A DNA stretch of 64,000 nucleotides from Bryobacter aggregatus MPL3 (GCF_000702445.1 NZ_JNIF01000003.1:1426001-1490000), one strand, 5' to 3'; shown: positions 1 to 9,498, counted from the first letter of the stretch. Program-made: numbers and translations. Notes: generated by a model not told the origin, from the sequence alone.

Positions 1-174
1 CCCCATGTCGTCGTGGTACCCAACGATGCAGCGCCCGTCCTCTACCGGGTGATCACAGGACGGAGCACGCGAGATGATGCACAAGAATTAATGGCGCGCC
101 TGCGCGCCGCCGGGTATCGTGGGTTCGTGCTTCGACTGGATCTTCCGAAGATGGGAGTCTCTGGTCCGAGCTAG
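1..174 (+). CDS. C-terminal fragment of a SPOR-domain-like protein
   Basis: The frame is open from the first base of the window to a TAG at 172-174 and gives the last 57 residues of a protein whose start lies outside. The stretch YRVITGRSTRDDAQELMARL followed by RAAGYRGFVLRLD has the pattern of a SPOR (sporulation-related, peptidoglycan-binding) repeat: a beta strand with V.G, then an alternating charged helix with A..L...L...GY, then a last strand. SPOR domains bind denuded glycan strands in the periplasm, often at the division site. The domain call rests on this pattern alone. What precedes it, for example a signal peptide or a lytic transglycosylase domain, cannot be seen. Confidence 0.55.
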   Translation, partial: PHVVVVPNDAAPVLYRVITGRSTRDDAQELMARLRAAGYRGFVLRLDLPKMGVSGPS

Positions 175-259
175 TACATCCAGAAAAATATGGTGATTGC
201 CACATTTTTCTACAGAGTTTTTACGGCTTCGCGCCACTAGTTCCCAAGGTGTCGACTTC

Positions 260-1318
260 ATGCATCCAACTCTCGAAGAAAACCTCAAAGTATTGATCGG
301 CCAGTCGCCGAGAATGTTGCAGCTCCAGCGATTGATCGACAAGCTCGGTCGATGCCGCTGGCCCGTCCTGATCCTCGGCGATACAGGGACGGGGAAGGAA
401 GTAGTGGCCCGGTCGATCCATCATGTCTTGAATGATGGCCCGTTTATTACGGTGGACTGCAGTTCGATGGTAGGACCGCTGATGGAGAGCGAGCTCTTTG
501 GCTATGTACGAGGCGCCTTCACCGGTGCGAATAACTCAAAGGCCGGCTTGCTCGAACTGGCTCATGGAGGCACGGCATTCCTCGATGAGATCGGCGAGTT
601 GCCGCTCGACCTGCAAGCCAAACTATTGCGGGTACTCCAAGAGAAGGAATTCCGGCCGGTCGGTGGCCTCACCCAGAAGCGTGCAGACTTCCGCGTCATC
701 GCGGCAACCAATCGCGATCTGGCCAAAGAGGTGGAGAAGGGAAACTTCCGCCGCGATCTCTATTACCGGCTGAACGTGGTCACACTGCGCCTGTCTCCCT
801 TAAAGGAACGGCGCGAGGATGTGCCGCATCTGCTGGCTCACTTTCTCAAGCGCTACGGACGGCACCAGGCCATGGACCCCGAGGTGCTGGAAGCACTCCT
901 GACCTACGATTGGCCAGGCAATGTACGGGAGCTCGAGAACTGCGTCCAACATATGTTGGCAGTGAACTCAGGCCCGGCCTTCCATCGAGCCGATCTCCCC
1001 TCGAGTGTCCTCCACGGAACCGGGAGGCGTCTGACGCTTCCACAAGCATCCTTCTCTCCGGTGCCTGCTCATTTTCCGGATGCAAGCACTCCTCAATTTG
1101 GCCCCACCTTCGCGATCAGCCCGGGTACAGGGACAGCCGCCGCACCCGCACTGGCAATGGTTCCGATTGTTCCGTTGGCCGAGTTAGAGAAGCAGGCCAT
1201 CTTGCGGGCACTCGAATATACAAAGGGCGATCGCCTCACCGCCGCCTCGCTTCTGGGGATTGGGCGAACCACGCTCTATCGCAAGCTGAAAGAGTACGAA
1301 CTCGGCGAAGAAGCTTGA
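260..1318 (+). CDS. Sigma-54-dependent transcriptional activator without receiver domain
   Basis: This is a bacterial enhancer-binding protein that uses ATP hydrolysis to open sigma-54 promoters. With the ATG at 260 (352 aa), Walker A GDTGTGKE lies at residues 40-47, the sigma-54 contact loop GAFTGA at 85-90, Walker B GGTAFLDE at 103-110, [10 protein letters not shown] in the lid, and a Fis-type helix-turn-helix in the last 45 residues ([18 protein letters not shown]). The frame could begin 63 bases upstream at a TTG, but the ATG at 260 has an AAGGTG ribosome site 8 bases before it and begins just ahead of the AAA+ domain. No N-terminal receiver, PAS or GAF domain is present, so the input signal must come from a partner protein or from expression level. 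The next gene, a receiver protein, is a possible partner by position only. Confidence 0.9.
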   Translation: MHPTLEENLKVLIGQSPRMLQLQRLIDKLGRCRWPVLILGDTGTGKEVVARSIHHVLNDGPFITVDCSSMVGPLMESELFGYVRGAFTGANNSKAGLLELAHGGTAFLDEIGELPLDLQAKLLRVLQEKEFRPVGGLTQKRADFRVIAATNRDLAKEVEKGNFRRDLYYRLNVVTLRLSPLKERREDVPHLLAHFLKRYGRHQAMDPEVLEALLTYDWPGNVRELENCVQHMLAVNSGPAFHRADLPSSVLHGTGRRLTLPQASFSPVPAHFPDASTPQFGPTFAISPGTGTAAAPALAMVPIVPLAELEKQAILRALEYTKGDRLTAASLLGIGRTTLYRKLKEYELGEEA

Positions 1319-1348
1319 GAAGAATCAGGAGCTACCTGCACTTTCCTT

Positions 1349-2314
1349 GTGAGGATGCGCAAGAAGCTCACGAGAATTCTCCTGCTTGAGGACAACATGG
1401 CCGATGCTGGTCTCGTTCGCGAGGCCCTCGCCGAACTCGAAGAACTACAGAACGGGAACACTTGGTTGAGTCCCTATGAACTCTGCGATGCCGAGAGTCT
1501 TTCTGAAGCATTGCTTCTGCTCAACGAGATCAGCTTCGATGTCATCCTGGCTGACCTTTGGGTCCCCGATAGCGCTGGTATTGGAACCTTCCAACGGCTC
1601 AAGGCAGCTGCCGCTCACACGCCGATTCTCATCATTGCGAATACAGAAGATCCGGCCTTGACGGTGCGTCTGGTGCAAGAAGGCGCCCAGGATGTCCTGG
1701 TGAAGCACGAGGTGGATTGCACACCACTCGGCAGAGCGCTGCGTTGCGCCATTGAACGCAATCGAATCTCAACGGGTCTGCGGCGCCTGAGTGTGCGCGA
1801 TGAACTCACGGGTCTCTTGAACTTCACCGGCTTCGTACAACTGGGCGAGCCCTTCTGCCGCTTGATGGGGCGGCGGGAGTCCCCGGCTGCCTGCGCGATG
1901 TTATGCCTGGCGAATCTCGATGCGGTATCGGAAATCGCCGGCCGTCATGAGGAAGAGTGGCTGCTGGTGGAGACCGCGGAACTGCTGCGCATCTCGGCAG
2001 GCGATATCGATCTGGCATCCTACCTTGGCCGCGGCCGCTTTGCACTGTTGAGCCCGGATCGCGATGCCACCGAACTCTATGAGATCGCGGTTGCGTTGCG
2101 GAACTCGATTCGAGGCAAAGCCATCGCACGGGGCACACCGCTGGAGGTGCAGATCGAAGTCGCAGCGGCGCAACTCAGCGAGCACAACTCCTGGCAGTTA
2201 GAAGGCCTGCTCGATGAGGCCGAGGACGGGCTATGGGAGAATAGGCGCTTCGAGACCTCGTGCGAGACCTCATTCGATCCAGCCGATCCGGCGGCCAAGT
2301 CCCTCATCCACTAA
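1349..2314 (+). CDS. Response-regulator receiver fused to a degenerate GGDEF-like domain
   Basis: The 321-residue protein begins with a receiver domain: LLLEDN supplies the acidic pocket, DVILADLWVPD carries the likely phosphoacceptor Asp69, and VLVKHE carries the conserved Lys near 119. A GGDEF-type fold follows, starting with RDELTGLLN at 150-158, which is typical of diguanylate cyclases. Where GG(D/E)EF should be, the sequence reads LGRGRFALL (226-234), so cyclic-di-GMP synthesis is unlikely. A role as phosphorylation-driven adaptor or dead nucleotide sensor is inferred. The GTG at 1349 and an ATG 6 bases later are equally possible starts. The 3' end overlaps the following glycosyltransferase by 55 bases in another frame. 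The sigma-54 activator just upstream lacks its own receiver. Confidence 0.8.
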   Translation: MRMRKKLTRILLLEDNMADAGLVREALAELEELQNGNTWLSPYELCDAESLSEALLLLNEISFDVILADLWVPDSAGIGTFQRLKAAAAHTPILIIANTEDPALTVRLVQEGAQDVLVKHEVDCTPLGRALRCAIERNRISTGLRRLSVRDELTGLLNFTGFVQLGEPFCRLMGRRESPAACAMLCLANLDAVSEIAGRHEEEWLLVETAELLRISAGDIDLASYLGRGRFALLSPDRDATELYEIAVALRNSIRGKAIARGTPLEVQIEVAAAQLSEHNSWQLEGLLDEAEDGLWENRRFETSCETSFDPADPAAKSLIH

Positions 2315-3294
2315 TCGGCCTCGACGCCAGCTATTCGATCGGTCAGAACCTCAGCGGAGTGGGCAAGTACTCTCTGCACCTGATGGAATGCCTGCCCGAT
2401 GACTTTTCTTATCGCCGCTATTACCGGCCACACCGCTATCTCCGTGCGCCCTCGCCCAAGTCCTTGCTGCTCGACCTCCTTCCGCCCGCGGTGGCCTTGT
2501 TCCACGGGTTGAACCAACGGTTGCCGCGCCGCAAGCGCAGTCCCATGGTGAGTACCTTCCACGATCTCTTTGTTTTAAGCGGGGAGTATTCGACACGAGA
2601 GTTTCGCGAGCGCTTTGCCTTACAGGCCAGAGAAGCAGCAGAACGATCGGACCGGATCATCGCCGTATCGCAATTTACGGCAGACCAGGTGGCGTCTTAT
2701 CTCGATTACCCAAAGAGCCAATTGCGAGTCGTCCCACATGGCGTCACACTCCCGCCGGTGGTTGTGCCGCTCGAGAGCCGGGAGAAGATTGTCTTGACGG
2801 TGGGGGCTGTTCAGAAGCGCAAGAATACGAAACGGCTGATTGCAGCGTTTCGGGCGATGCCCGCAGATTGGGAACTCTGGATTGCAGGCTCCGGAGGCTT
2901 TGGCGCCGACGAGATGTTGCAGGGCTTGCCGCCCAGGGTGAAGGTCTTAGGCTATGTAAGCGATGACGAGTTGGGAAAGCTCTACCAGCGCGCCTCGATC
3001 TTCGCATTCCCGTCTCTCGATGAGGGCTTTGGGATTCCTGTCCTGGAAGCAATGGCCCATGGACTACCCGTGCTCACTTCGCTCAGCTCGGCGCTGCCTG
3101 AGGTGGCTGGAGACGCGGCGCTGCTCATCGACCCAGGGCACCATGAAGCAATTGCGTACGGATTGACACAACTCCTCGATCCGTCATTGCGGGACCGCTT
3201 GTGCAGGAAGGGTTTGGCGCGGGCACAGGACTTCAGTTGGGAGAATGCGGCTGCAAAAACAGCGGCGGTCTACCGGGAACTGCTCCCCGCCTAA
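2260..3294 (+). CDS. GT4-family glycosyltransferase
   Basis: A 344-residue retaining glycosyltransferase of the GT-B fold that moves a sugar from an activated donor to an acceptor; donor and acceptor are not predictable. The N-terminal domain opens with IGLDASYSIGQNLSGVGKYS, the glycine-rich acceptor loop normal for GT4 enzymes. The C-terminal nucleotide-sugar domain carries VGAVQKRKN (181-189) and the E-x7-E signature with Glu255 and Glu263 (DEGFGIPVLEAMAHG). No good start codon is available nearer to the first strand, so the GTG at 2260, inside the end of the preceding gene, is the best start. It ends tail to tail with the small gene on the other strand, sharing 4 bases. Confidence 0.88.
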   Translation: MRDLIRSSRSGGQVPHPLIGLDASYSIGQNLSGVGKYSLHLMECLPDDFSYRRYYRPHRYLRAPSPKSLLLDLLPPAVALFHGLNQRLPRRKRSPMVSTFHDLFVLSGEYSTREFRERFALQAREAAERSDRIIAVSQFTADQVASYLDYPKSQLRVVPHGVTLPPVVVPLESREKIVLTVGAVQKRKNTKRLIAAFRAMPADWELWIAGSGGFGADEMLQGLPPRVKVLGYVSDDELGKLYQRASIFAFPSLDEGFGIPVLEAMAHGLPVLTSLSSALPEVAGDAALLIDPGHHEAIAYGLTQLLDPSLRDRLCRKGLARAQDFSWENAAAKTAAVYRELLPA

Positions 3295-3590
3295 CGGTCG
3301 TCTTCTTCGAGCGAGATCTTCAAAGCTTTCAGGAACTTGGTGTCCTGGGAGTTCCAGCTCACCTTGCCTGTCGCTTCAAAGCTCTCAGGATTGGCGGAAG
3401 AGGAGGAAGTATTGCCATCCTCGTCTTCTTCCCGTTTGTTGAAGCCGATTGTCGCCTCCAACACCAGGAACACGTCATACCCGGCGCGTTTGATATCGCC
3501 TATTGCTGCAGCAATACGATCGGAATCCGAAAGGGACTCATTAATCGCATTCCCGAGCTCTTGCATCAGCTCTTTAAGGTTCTCGTCCAT
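3291..3590 (-). CDS. Small conserved-looking acidic protein of unknown function
   Basis: Ninety-nine residues when started at the ATG at 3590, which has a GGAAG ribosome site 5 bases upstream; a GTG 15 bases earlier is the alternative. The N-terminal half is helical (MDENLKELMQELGNAINESL), followed by a YDVFLVLEATIGF strand pair, an acidic serine-rich linker and a second strand segment ending in KISLEEDDR. No signal peptide or membrane segment is visible. Function is not recognised. Alternating strand patterns and third-position bias support a real gene rather than antisense noise. It converges with the glycosyltransferase. Confidence 0.6.
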   Translation of the reverse strand: MDENLKELMQELGNAINESLSDSDRIAAAIGDIKRAGYDVFLVLEATIGFNKREEDEDGNTSSSSANPESFEATGKVSWNSQDTKFLKALKISLEEDDR

Positions 3591-3665
3591 GCGGCTTCCA
3601 GTCACAGAATAACATTGGGGCTTATCGGCAACTTCCTGGCTTTGCTAGCATGAAGCTTCGAGCGT

Positions 3666-3917
3666 ATGAGACGTTTTTTACAGGCCTTTATGCCCGGTGT
3701 CATCAAACCGCTCCACATTCTCTGGAACGAGTTGATCGGCTTCTTCTTTGCCGTGTTCGCGATTTTCATTTTTGGAAGTCTCGCGAAGGGGATCTACGAC
3801 TATAAAGGCGACCAGTCCAGCTTCTTCCGCCTGGTGATGTTGGGGATTGCCTTTCTCGTGATGTCCGCCTACGGTCTCCAGAGTTATTTCAAGGCACGCA
3901 AGATCGGCAAATCCTAG
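3666..3917 (+). CDS. Small two-helix inner-membrane protein
   Basis: Eighty-three residues with two hydrophobic segments, roughly 22-43 ([22 protein letters not shown]) and 54-70 ([19 protein letters not shown]), joined by a short charged loop and ending in a basic tail (KARKIGKS). The family is not recognised. Its stop is 2 bases before the GTG of the mutase gene, so the two are likely cotranscribed, but nothing in the protein connects it to acyl-CoA metabolism. Confidence 0.65.
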   Translation: MRRFLQAFMPGVIKPLHILWNELIGFFFAVFAIFIFGSLAKGIYDYKGDQSSFFRLVMLGIAFLVMSAYGLQSYFKARKIGKS

Positions 3918-3919
3918 CT

Positions 3920-5431
3920 GTGGCCCAACCTCCCCCAGGCGAGTATCCCTTTACCCGCGGTATTTATGCCGACATGTATCGCAAGCGGCTCTGGACGATG
4001 CGGCAGTATGCGGGCTTCGGCTCTGCAGAAGAATCCAATCGCCGTTACCGCTATCTCTTGAGCCAGGGCACCACCGGTCTGTCTGTTGCCTTTGACCTGC
4101 CGACGCAAATGGGCATGGATGCCGACCACCCCCTCGCCACGGGTGAAGTGGGACGAGTGGGCGTTTCGATTTCGTCGCTCGCCGATATGGAGGTGCTCTT
4201 CGCAGGCATCCCGCTCGACGGCATCACCACCTCGATGACGATCAACTCGACAGCGAGTATTCTGCTGGCGCTCTATACGCTGGTGGCAGAAAAGCAGGGC
4301 GCGCAGGTCAAGAAGCTCTCGGGCACCATCCAGAACGACATCCTCAAGGAATACATTGCCCGGGGCACCTACATCTATCCTCCCCGTCCGGCGATGCGCA
4401 TCATCACAGACATCTTTGCCTGGGCCAGTACGGAATTGCCGGAGTGGAACACGATCTCGATCAGCGGTTATCACATTCGCGAGGCCGGCTCGACAGCGGC
4501 CCAAGAGATCGCCTTCACCCTGGCCAATGCCATCGCCTATATCGAAGCGGCGATGCGGGCCGGGCTTCAGATCGACGCCTTCGCGCCCCGCCTCAGCTTC
4601 TTCTTCAACGCACACAATGACTTCTTCGAAGAGATTGCCAAGTATCGTGCGGCCCGGCGTCTTTATGCCCGTCTGATGAAAGAGCGTTTTGGAGCTAAGG
4701 ACCGGCGCTCGATGCTGTTGCGCTTCCATACTCAAACGGCAGGCTCTACGTTAACCGCCCAGCAGCCGATGAATAATATCGCGCGGGTGGCTCTCCAGGC
4801 CATGGCCGCCGTGCTGGGCGGAACCCAAAGCCTGCATACCAACGGCATGGATGAAGCGCTGGGCCTGCCCACCCAAGAGGCCGCCCGTGTCGCCTTACGC
4901 ACCCAACAGATCATTGCCTACGAAACCGGAGTGACCGGAACGCCAGACCCCCTCGGAGGTTCCTACTGGGTGGAAGAGCTGACGGACCGGCTGGAGGCCG
5001 AGGCCGAAGCCTACATCGCGCGCATCGATGCCATGGGCGGCACGCTTGCGGCAATCGAGAGCGGTTACATCCAGGGTGAGATCCAGAACGCCGCCTACGA
5101 GTACCAGAAGCAAGTGGAGAGCGGCGCGGCGATTGTGGTGGGCGTCAACAAGTTCGAGGAAGAGGACAAACAGATGACAGCCGTGTTTCAGATCGATCCG
5201 GCGATCGAGACGGGACAAGTGGCACGTCTCCGCGAATTGCGGGCCTCGCGAAGCCAAACAGACTGGACTGCGGGATTAGAAGGATTGGAGCGGGCAGCGC
5301 GCGGAGGGGGTAATCTGATGCCGCACATCTTAGCGGCGGCGCGTGCGTATGCTACCGTAGGAGAAATTTCCGACCGGCTACGTACCGTGTTTGGAGAATT
5401 TCGAGAGAGCACTTCCGGATCTTTTTTTTAG
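3920..5431 (+). CDS. Methylmalonyl-CoA mutase, catalytic large subunit (no B12 domain)
   Basis: A 503-residue TIM-barrel half of a coenzyme-B12-dependent acyl-CoA mutase that interconverts methylmalonyl-CoA and succinyl-CoA. Residues known to set substrate choice are visible: Tyr30 in WTMRQYAGF (Tyr89 in the Propionibacterium enzyme), Gln138 in [10 protein letters not shown], Arg148 in ARGTYIYPP (Arg207, which binds the substrate carboxylate) and His185 in [10 protein letters not shown] (His244). Isobutyryl-CoA mutase has Phe and Gln at the Tyr and Arg positions, so methylmalonyl-CoA is the better call. The C-terminal cobalamin domain with DxHxxG is absent and no separate small subunit occurs in the window, so it must lie elsewhere. 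GTG start, 2 bases after the small membrane protein gene. The end of the gene forms one arm of a long inverted repeat. Confidence 0.9.
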   Translation: MAQPPPGEYPFTRGIYADMYRKRLWTMRQYAGFGSAEESNRRYRYLLSQGTTGLSVAFDLPTQMGMDADHPLATGEVGRVGVSISSLADMEVLFAGIPLDGITTSMTINSTASILLALYTLVAEKQGAQVKKLSGTIQNDILKEYIARGTYIYPPRPAMRIITDIFAWASTELPEWNTISISGYHIREAGSTAAQEIAFTLANAIAYIEAAMRAGLQIDAFAPRLSFFFNAHNDFFEEIAKYRAARRLYARLMKERFGAKDRRSMLLRFHTQTAGSTLTAQQPMNNIARVALQAMAAVLGGTQSLHTNGMDEALGLPTQEAARVALRTQQIIAYETGVTGTPDPLGGSYWVEELTDRLEAEAEAYIARIDAMGGTLAAIESGYIQGEIQNAAYEYQKQVESGAAIVVGVNKFEEEDKQMTAVFQIDPAIETGQVARLRELRASRSQTDWTAGLEGLERAARGGGNLMPHILAAARAYATVGEISDRLRTVFGEFRESTSGSFF

Positions 5432-5456
5432 GGAAAGGGGATCTAGAAGTGCTCTC
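5405..5456. repeat. 17-bp inverted repeat at the convergent mutase/nuoH ends
   Basis: Arms at 5405-5421 and 5440-5456 are complementary at 15 of 17 positions, and one of the two exceptions can form a G-U pair. The 18-base loop contains T8 and the mutase stop codon. The hairpin would form on either strand, but no U-tract follows either arm, so it is not a classic intrinsic terminator. It may protect 3' ends or separate two convergent operons. Confidence 0.7.
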
Positions 5457-5522
5457 CGTCTCTCTCTGTTGATATGACGAACGAGAACGCAAAGCGTTAA
5501 GTTCCATACGAAACTATTTTTC

Positions 5523-6656
5523 TTAAATCATTCCGACGATCGCGTTGCCGAGAAGGCAAGCGAGCCCAAGAGGGATCAAGCGTTTCCACCCCAGATCCAT
5601 CAATTGGTCGTAACGCAGGCGCGGCCAACTGGCCCGGAACCAGACCAGGACATAGAACACACCGCTGGCCTTCAAGAAGAACCAGAAGGGGCCGGAAAGC
5701 AGTTGGTTCATGACAGGAATCAGGAAGACTAAGCCTGCCAATGCAAAGAGTACGGTAAAAGGCAGAAGCTTCATCCGGAAGCAGCCATAGGCGCAGAGCC
5801 CGAAAAGCAGCAGCGGGACAAGAGCTTCCATCGGCCAAGCCAGCCAGGCGACATTCGGAAAGGGCCGGAGCCATCCGCCGAAGAAGAGCGTCACAGCAAC
5901 ACAGCAAACAATCACAATGTTCGTGTATTCGGCCAGCATGTAGAGCGCCCAGCGGAATCCGCTGTACTCGGTGTGATAACCGGCCACAATCTCGCTTTCG
6001 GCCTCGGGAAGATCGAAGGGTGCGCGATTGATTTCCGCCACAGCCGCGATCAGAAAGATAAAGAAGGCGAGCAGCATCCCGCCATAGTTGCCAAAGACGA
6101 ACCAGACCCCCAGCCGCTGCTGGGCTTCCACGATGCCGACCAGCGAGAGGGTTCCGGACATCATGACGACGCAAACCAGCGCCAGCCCCATCGCCACTTC
6201 GTAGCTGATCAACTGTGCCGCCGCGCGGAGCGCGCCGAGCAAGGCGTAGTTACTGTTCGAACTCCAGCCACCTAGAATCAGGCCAAAGACCCCCACCGCG
6301 GCCATCGCAGAAATAAAGAGAAGCCCGACATTGACGTCGCTGATATTCAGAAACTTTGTGATCGGCACCACGGCGAAGGCAGCGAAGGCCGTGCAGAGGC
6401 TGATCACCGGCCCCAGATAGAAGAGGCCCCGATCGGCTTCGACAGGGACGATGTCTTCTTTGAGCAGCAGCTTGAGCGCATCGGCGAGCGGCTGCAATAA
6501 GCCGTGTGGTCCCACCCGCATCGGGCCGAGCCGGGCCTGGAAGTCGGCAAGCAGCTTGCGCTCCACTAAGACCAGATAGCCCACCACTAAGGGGAAAGCA
6601 GCCGCAAAACCGAGAGCCATCAAGTAAGGGAAATACCCGGTCAGGATCTCGTTCAT
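5523..6656 (-). CDS. nuoH: NADH-quinone oxidoreductase subunit H
   Basis: The membrane subunit of complex I that joins the peripheral arm to the pump and lines the quinone chamber. It has 377 residues, about eight hydrophobic helices, the early QARLGPMRVGPHGLLQPLAD stretch and the quinone-cavity signature EINRAPFDLPEAESE. The start ATG at 6656 overlaps the nuoN stop by 4 bases (ATGA). In most complete operons nuoH lies between nuoG or nuoD and nuoI; here it is the last gene, after nuoN. A longer in-frame reading upstream is antisense noise over nuoN. Confidence 0.95.
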   Translation of the reverse strand: MNEILTGYFPYLMALGFAAAFPLVVGYLVLVERKLLADFQARLGPMRVGPHGLLQPLADALKLLLKEDIVPVEADRGLFYLGPVISLCTAFAAFAVVPITKFLNISDVNVGLLFISAMAAVGVFGLILGGWSSNSNYALLGALRAAAQLISYEVAMGLALVCVVMMSGTLSLVGIVEAQQRLGVWFVFGNYGGMLLAFFIFLIAAVAEINRAPFDLPEAESEIVAGYHTEYSGFRWALYMLAEYTNIVIVCCVAVTLFFGGWLRPFPNVAWLAWPMEALVPLLLFGLCAYGCFRMKLLPFTVLFALAGLVFLIPVMNQLLSGPFWFFLKASGVFYVLVWFRASWPRLRYDQLMDLGWKRLIPLGLACLLGNAIVGMI

Positions 6657-8068
6657 CGCAGCGCCTCCCTGGCCCAGGAGAGAGCCGGTTCGGGATTGAG
6701 CCCAAGACCCAGGCTGAGAATCGCAGCCACACCGACAGCAGCGCGCCAACCCAGACTGATGGCAATCGTGGGGCCCACCTGCTCCCGCGGTTTCTGTGTC
6801 ATCTCGCGCACAATGCGGAAGTAGTAATACAGCGAGACCGCAACATAAAGCGCCGCCACAATGGCCACGGCGTACTGCCGTGTCTGGACGAGCGAGAGAA
6901 AGATCATGTACTTTGCAAAAAAACCGGCCGTCGGCGGCAGCCCAGCCAGAGAGAGCAGCAGGATCACCATCAGCATCGCGATAGCTGGGTGGCTGTAGAG
7001 CAATCCCCGAAAGTCTTCTACGCCCTCGCGCTCCATCGCAGCCAGCACCAGGAAGGCGCCCGTCGTCATCAACGTATAGACCAGCAGATAGAGCAGCATG
7101 CCTTCGATGCCGGTCTGGTTGCCTGCCACCAGGCCGAGCAGCAGATAGCCGGCATGTCCAATGCTGCTGTAGGCCAGAAGGCGCTTGGCGCTGCTCTGCG
7201 TGATGGCGGCCAGATTGCCAATCGTCAGACTGGCAAGGGCCGCAAAGAGAATGACGCCTTCCCAACTGGGACGGAAGGGATGGAGCGGCCCGAGGAGGAG
7301 CCGCAAGAGAAGTCCGAAGCTGGCCACCTTAGAAGCGGTTGCGAGGAAAGCCGTCACCGGAGTGGGCGCGCCGTCATAGGCATCGGGAGCCCACATGTGC
7401 ATCGGCGCGGCGGCCACTTTGAAGAGCAGGCCGAGAACAATCGGGATGACCGCCAGCAGGATCAGCGGATCGGTGGGCAGCCGGGTGCCGAGTTGCGCCG
7501 TCATCGTCAGATAGCGCGTGGAGCCGGTCAGCCCATAGAGAACCGAGAAGCCATAGAGCAGCAATCCACTCGAGAAGGCACCGAGCAGCAAATACTTGAG
7601 CGCCGCTTCATTCGAGCGGGGCTCGCGCCGCAGGAAGCCGGTCAGAATATAAAAGCTCACCGCGGTGATTTCGAGACCAATAAAAACAGTCACCAGTTCC
7701 GTGCCCGCGTTCATGAGATACATGCCGCTCTGGGCGAGCATCATCAGGCCGTAGAACTCGGGATGATCTTCTTCGCGAGCTTCGAGATACCGGGAAGCGC
7801 CAATCGCTGCCAGGACCGTACCCACCAGGCAGATCGCATTCATGTAGATGCCAAAGGAATCGATCACCACCGAACCCTGGAAGCCAGTCAGGCTGGTAAA
7901 GCCGTTCTGCCGCCAGAGGCTGATCGCGGCGAGGATCTCACCCACAACGAGGAAGGCCGGATACACACGAGGGCTATCCAGCCGCATCAGAAACAGCGAG
8001 CAGCCAAACAGCGCCAGCACCAGCGCCGGCATGATCGTAAACAGATCGTTGATCGACACGGGCATCAT
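6653..8068 (-). CDS. nuoN: NADH-quinone oxidoreductase subunit N
   Basis: One of three antiporter-like proton-pumping subunits of complex I, 471 residues with about 14 transmembrane helices. The conserved core is visible: GLEITAVSFYILTGF with the helix 5 glutamate, LFKVAAAPMHMWAPDAYDGA with the channel lysine, and KRLLAYSSIGHAGYLL. The start is the first of two ATGs (8068), because it overlaps the nuoM stop as ATGA and has AAAGG 8 bases upstream. Membrane-embedded, translationally coupled to nuoM and nuoH. Confidence 0.95.
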   Translation of the reverse strand: MMPVSINDLFTIMPALVLALFGCSLFLMRLDSPRVYPAFLVVGEILAAISLWRQNGFTSLTGFQGSVVIDSFGIYMNAICLVGTVLAAIGASRYLEAREEDHPEFYGLMMLAQSGMYLMNAGTELVTVFIGLEITAVSFYILTGFLRREPRSNEAALKYLLLGAFSSGLLLYGFSVLYGLTGSTRYLTMTAQLGTRLPTDPLILLAVIPIVLGLLFKVAAAPMHMWAPDAYDGAPTPVTAFLATASKVASFGLLLRLLLGPLHPFRPSWEGVILFAALASLTIGNLAAITQSSAKRLLAYSSIGHAGYLLLGLVAGNQTGIEGMLLYLLVYTLMTTGAFLVLAAMEREGVEDFRGLLYSHPAIAMLMVILLLSLAGLPPTAGFFAKYMIFLSLVQTRQYAVAIVAALYVAVSLYYYFRIVREMTQKPREQVGPTIAISLGWRAAVGVAAILSLGLGLNPEPALSWAREALR

Positions 8069-9498
8069 GGGCGCAACCTTTCGAGGAGGATCCCGACCGG
8101 TTCTTGAATCAGCCGGAAGTGTTCGCTCGGGTAGACGCCAATCCAAACCGCCCAGACCAGCAACGGGCTGACAATCAGCCATTCCCGGAAGCTCAGATCT
8201 TTCAGCGACCGGTTCTCTTCCTTCGTGATCGGACCCAGCATCGTATGCCGGTACAAGGAAAGCATATAGCCGGCACTCAGAATGATGCCGACCACGGCAA
8301 GGACAGCCCACCAGGGTTGCGCCAGGAAAGCACCGCGCAGGATGGTGAACTCTCCCACGAAGCCATTCAGCAGCGGAAGACCAATCGAACTCAGCATCGC
8401 GACGGCAAAGACTGCGGCATAGCCGGGCATCACCTTGCTGATGCCGCCGTAGTCACCGATGTCGCGGCTATGCCGGCGATCGTAGATAAAGCCGATCAAC
8501 AGAAAGAGCAGCCCGGTGGAGATGCCGTGGTTCACCTGCTGGAGGATGCTCCCTTCAATACCCATCTGATTCAGGCTGAAAATCCCAAGCGTGCAGAAGC
8601 CGAGATGACTGACGGAAGAATAGGCGATCAGGCGCTTCCAATCTCTTTGCGCCAAACAAATCAGCCCGCCATAGAGGATGGCGGCAACCGACAAGGCTCC
8701 AATCACCTGCACAACATTCGCATCCAGGCTGGCCTTCGGCAGAAGCGGCAGCGAGAAGCGGAGGAAGCCATAGGTGCCCATCTTCAACATCACCGCAGCC
8801 AGCATCACCGAGCCAGCTGTTGGAGCCTGGGTGTGCGCATCGGGCAGCCAGGTGTGGAAGGGCAACATCGGGATCTTGATCGCAAAGCCAAGGAAGAGCG
8901 CCCAGAAGACCAGACGTTCCGTCGGCAACGGCAAGCTGACACGGAGCAACTGCTGCAGATCGAAGCTGTAGATACCCGTTTGCGCCGCGTGTTGGAGATA
9001 GAGCGCAAGAAAGCCCACCAGCAACGCAATGCTGCCGGCCACCGTATAGAGGAAGAATTTGAAGGCCGCATACTGCCGCCGCTCGGCGCCCCAGATTCCG
9101 ATCAGGAAGTACATCGGAATGAGCACCGCTTCAAAGCAGATGAAGAAGAGCAGCAGGTCCTGCGCCAGAAAGACGCCAAAGCAGCCAGCCTCAAGCAACA
9201 GCAACATCGAGTAAAAGGCCCGCGGCATTTGTGGACTGGCCAGAATTCCGAGCAGGCTCATCAAGGCCGTGAGCCCCACAAACAGCAGGCTGATGCCATC
9301 GAGGGTGAGCAGGAACTGCGCCCCGATCGAAGGAATCCACTCATAGCGCAGTTCCTGCGGCACGGGCCCGAGGGCGAGTTGTACAGATTCCGCCAGGCAA
9401 GCGCCGGCGGCCAGGATGGCAAGCGGCCAAGCCATGCGCTTGGGCAGGGCCAGCAGCAACAGCGCAGCCAGAATCGGAAGAAGCAGAAGCCAGATCAT
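8065..9498 (-). CDS. nuoM: NADH-quinone oxidoreductase subunit M
   Basis: Antiporter-like proton-pumping subunit of complex I, 477 residues, about 14 helices. The helix 5 glutamate is seen in FICFEAVLIPMYFLIGIWG, the channel lysine in FAIKIPMLPFHTWLPDAHT, and the second half-channel in RDWKRLIAYSSVSHLGFC. Both ends overlap neighbouring genes by 4 bases, which fixes the ATG at 9498 as the start. Confidence 0.96.
   Translation of the reverse strand: MIWLLLLPILAALLLLALPKRMAWPLAILAAGACLAESVQLALGPVPQELRYEWIPSIGAQFLLTLDGISLLFVGLTALMSLLGILASPQMPRAFYSMLLLLEAGCFGVFLAQDLLLFFICFEAVLIPMYFLIGIWGAERRQYAAFKFFLYTVAGSIALLVGFLALYLQHAAQTGIYSFDLQQLLRVSLPLPTERLVFWALFLGFAIKIPMLPFHTWLPDAHTQAPTAGSVMLAAVMLKMGTYGFLRFSLPLLPKASLDANVVQVIGALSVAAILYGGLICLAQRDWKRLIAYSSVSHLGFCTLGIFSLNQMGIEGSILQQVNHGISTGLLFLLIGFIYDRRHSRDIGDYGGISKVMPGYAAVFAVAMLSSIGLPLLNGFVGEFTILRGAFLAQPWWAVLAVVGIILSAGYMLSLYRHTMLGPITKEENRSLKDLSFREWLIVSPLLVWAVWIGVYPSEHFRLIQEPVGILLERLRP

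Noticed and set aside
3201-3653. 150-codon plus-strand frame over the end of the glycosyltransferase and the small minus-strand gene
   Set aside because: No coding pattern; the minus-strand reading has a good ribosome site and a regular secondary-structure pattern.
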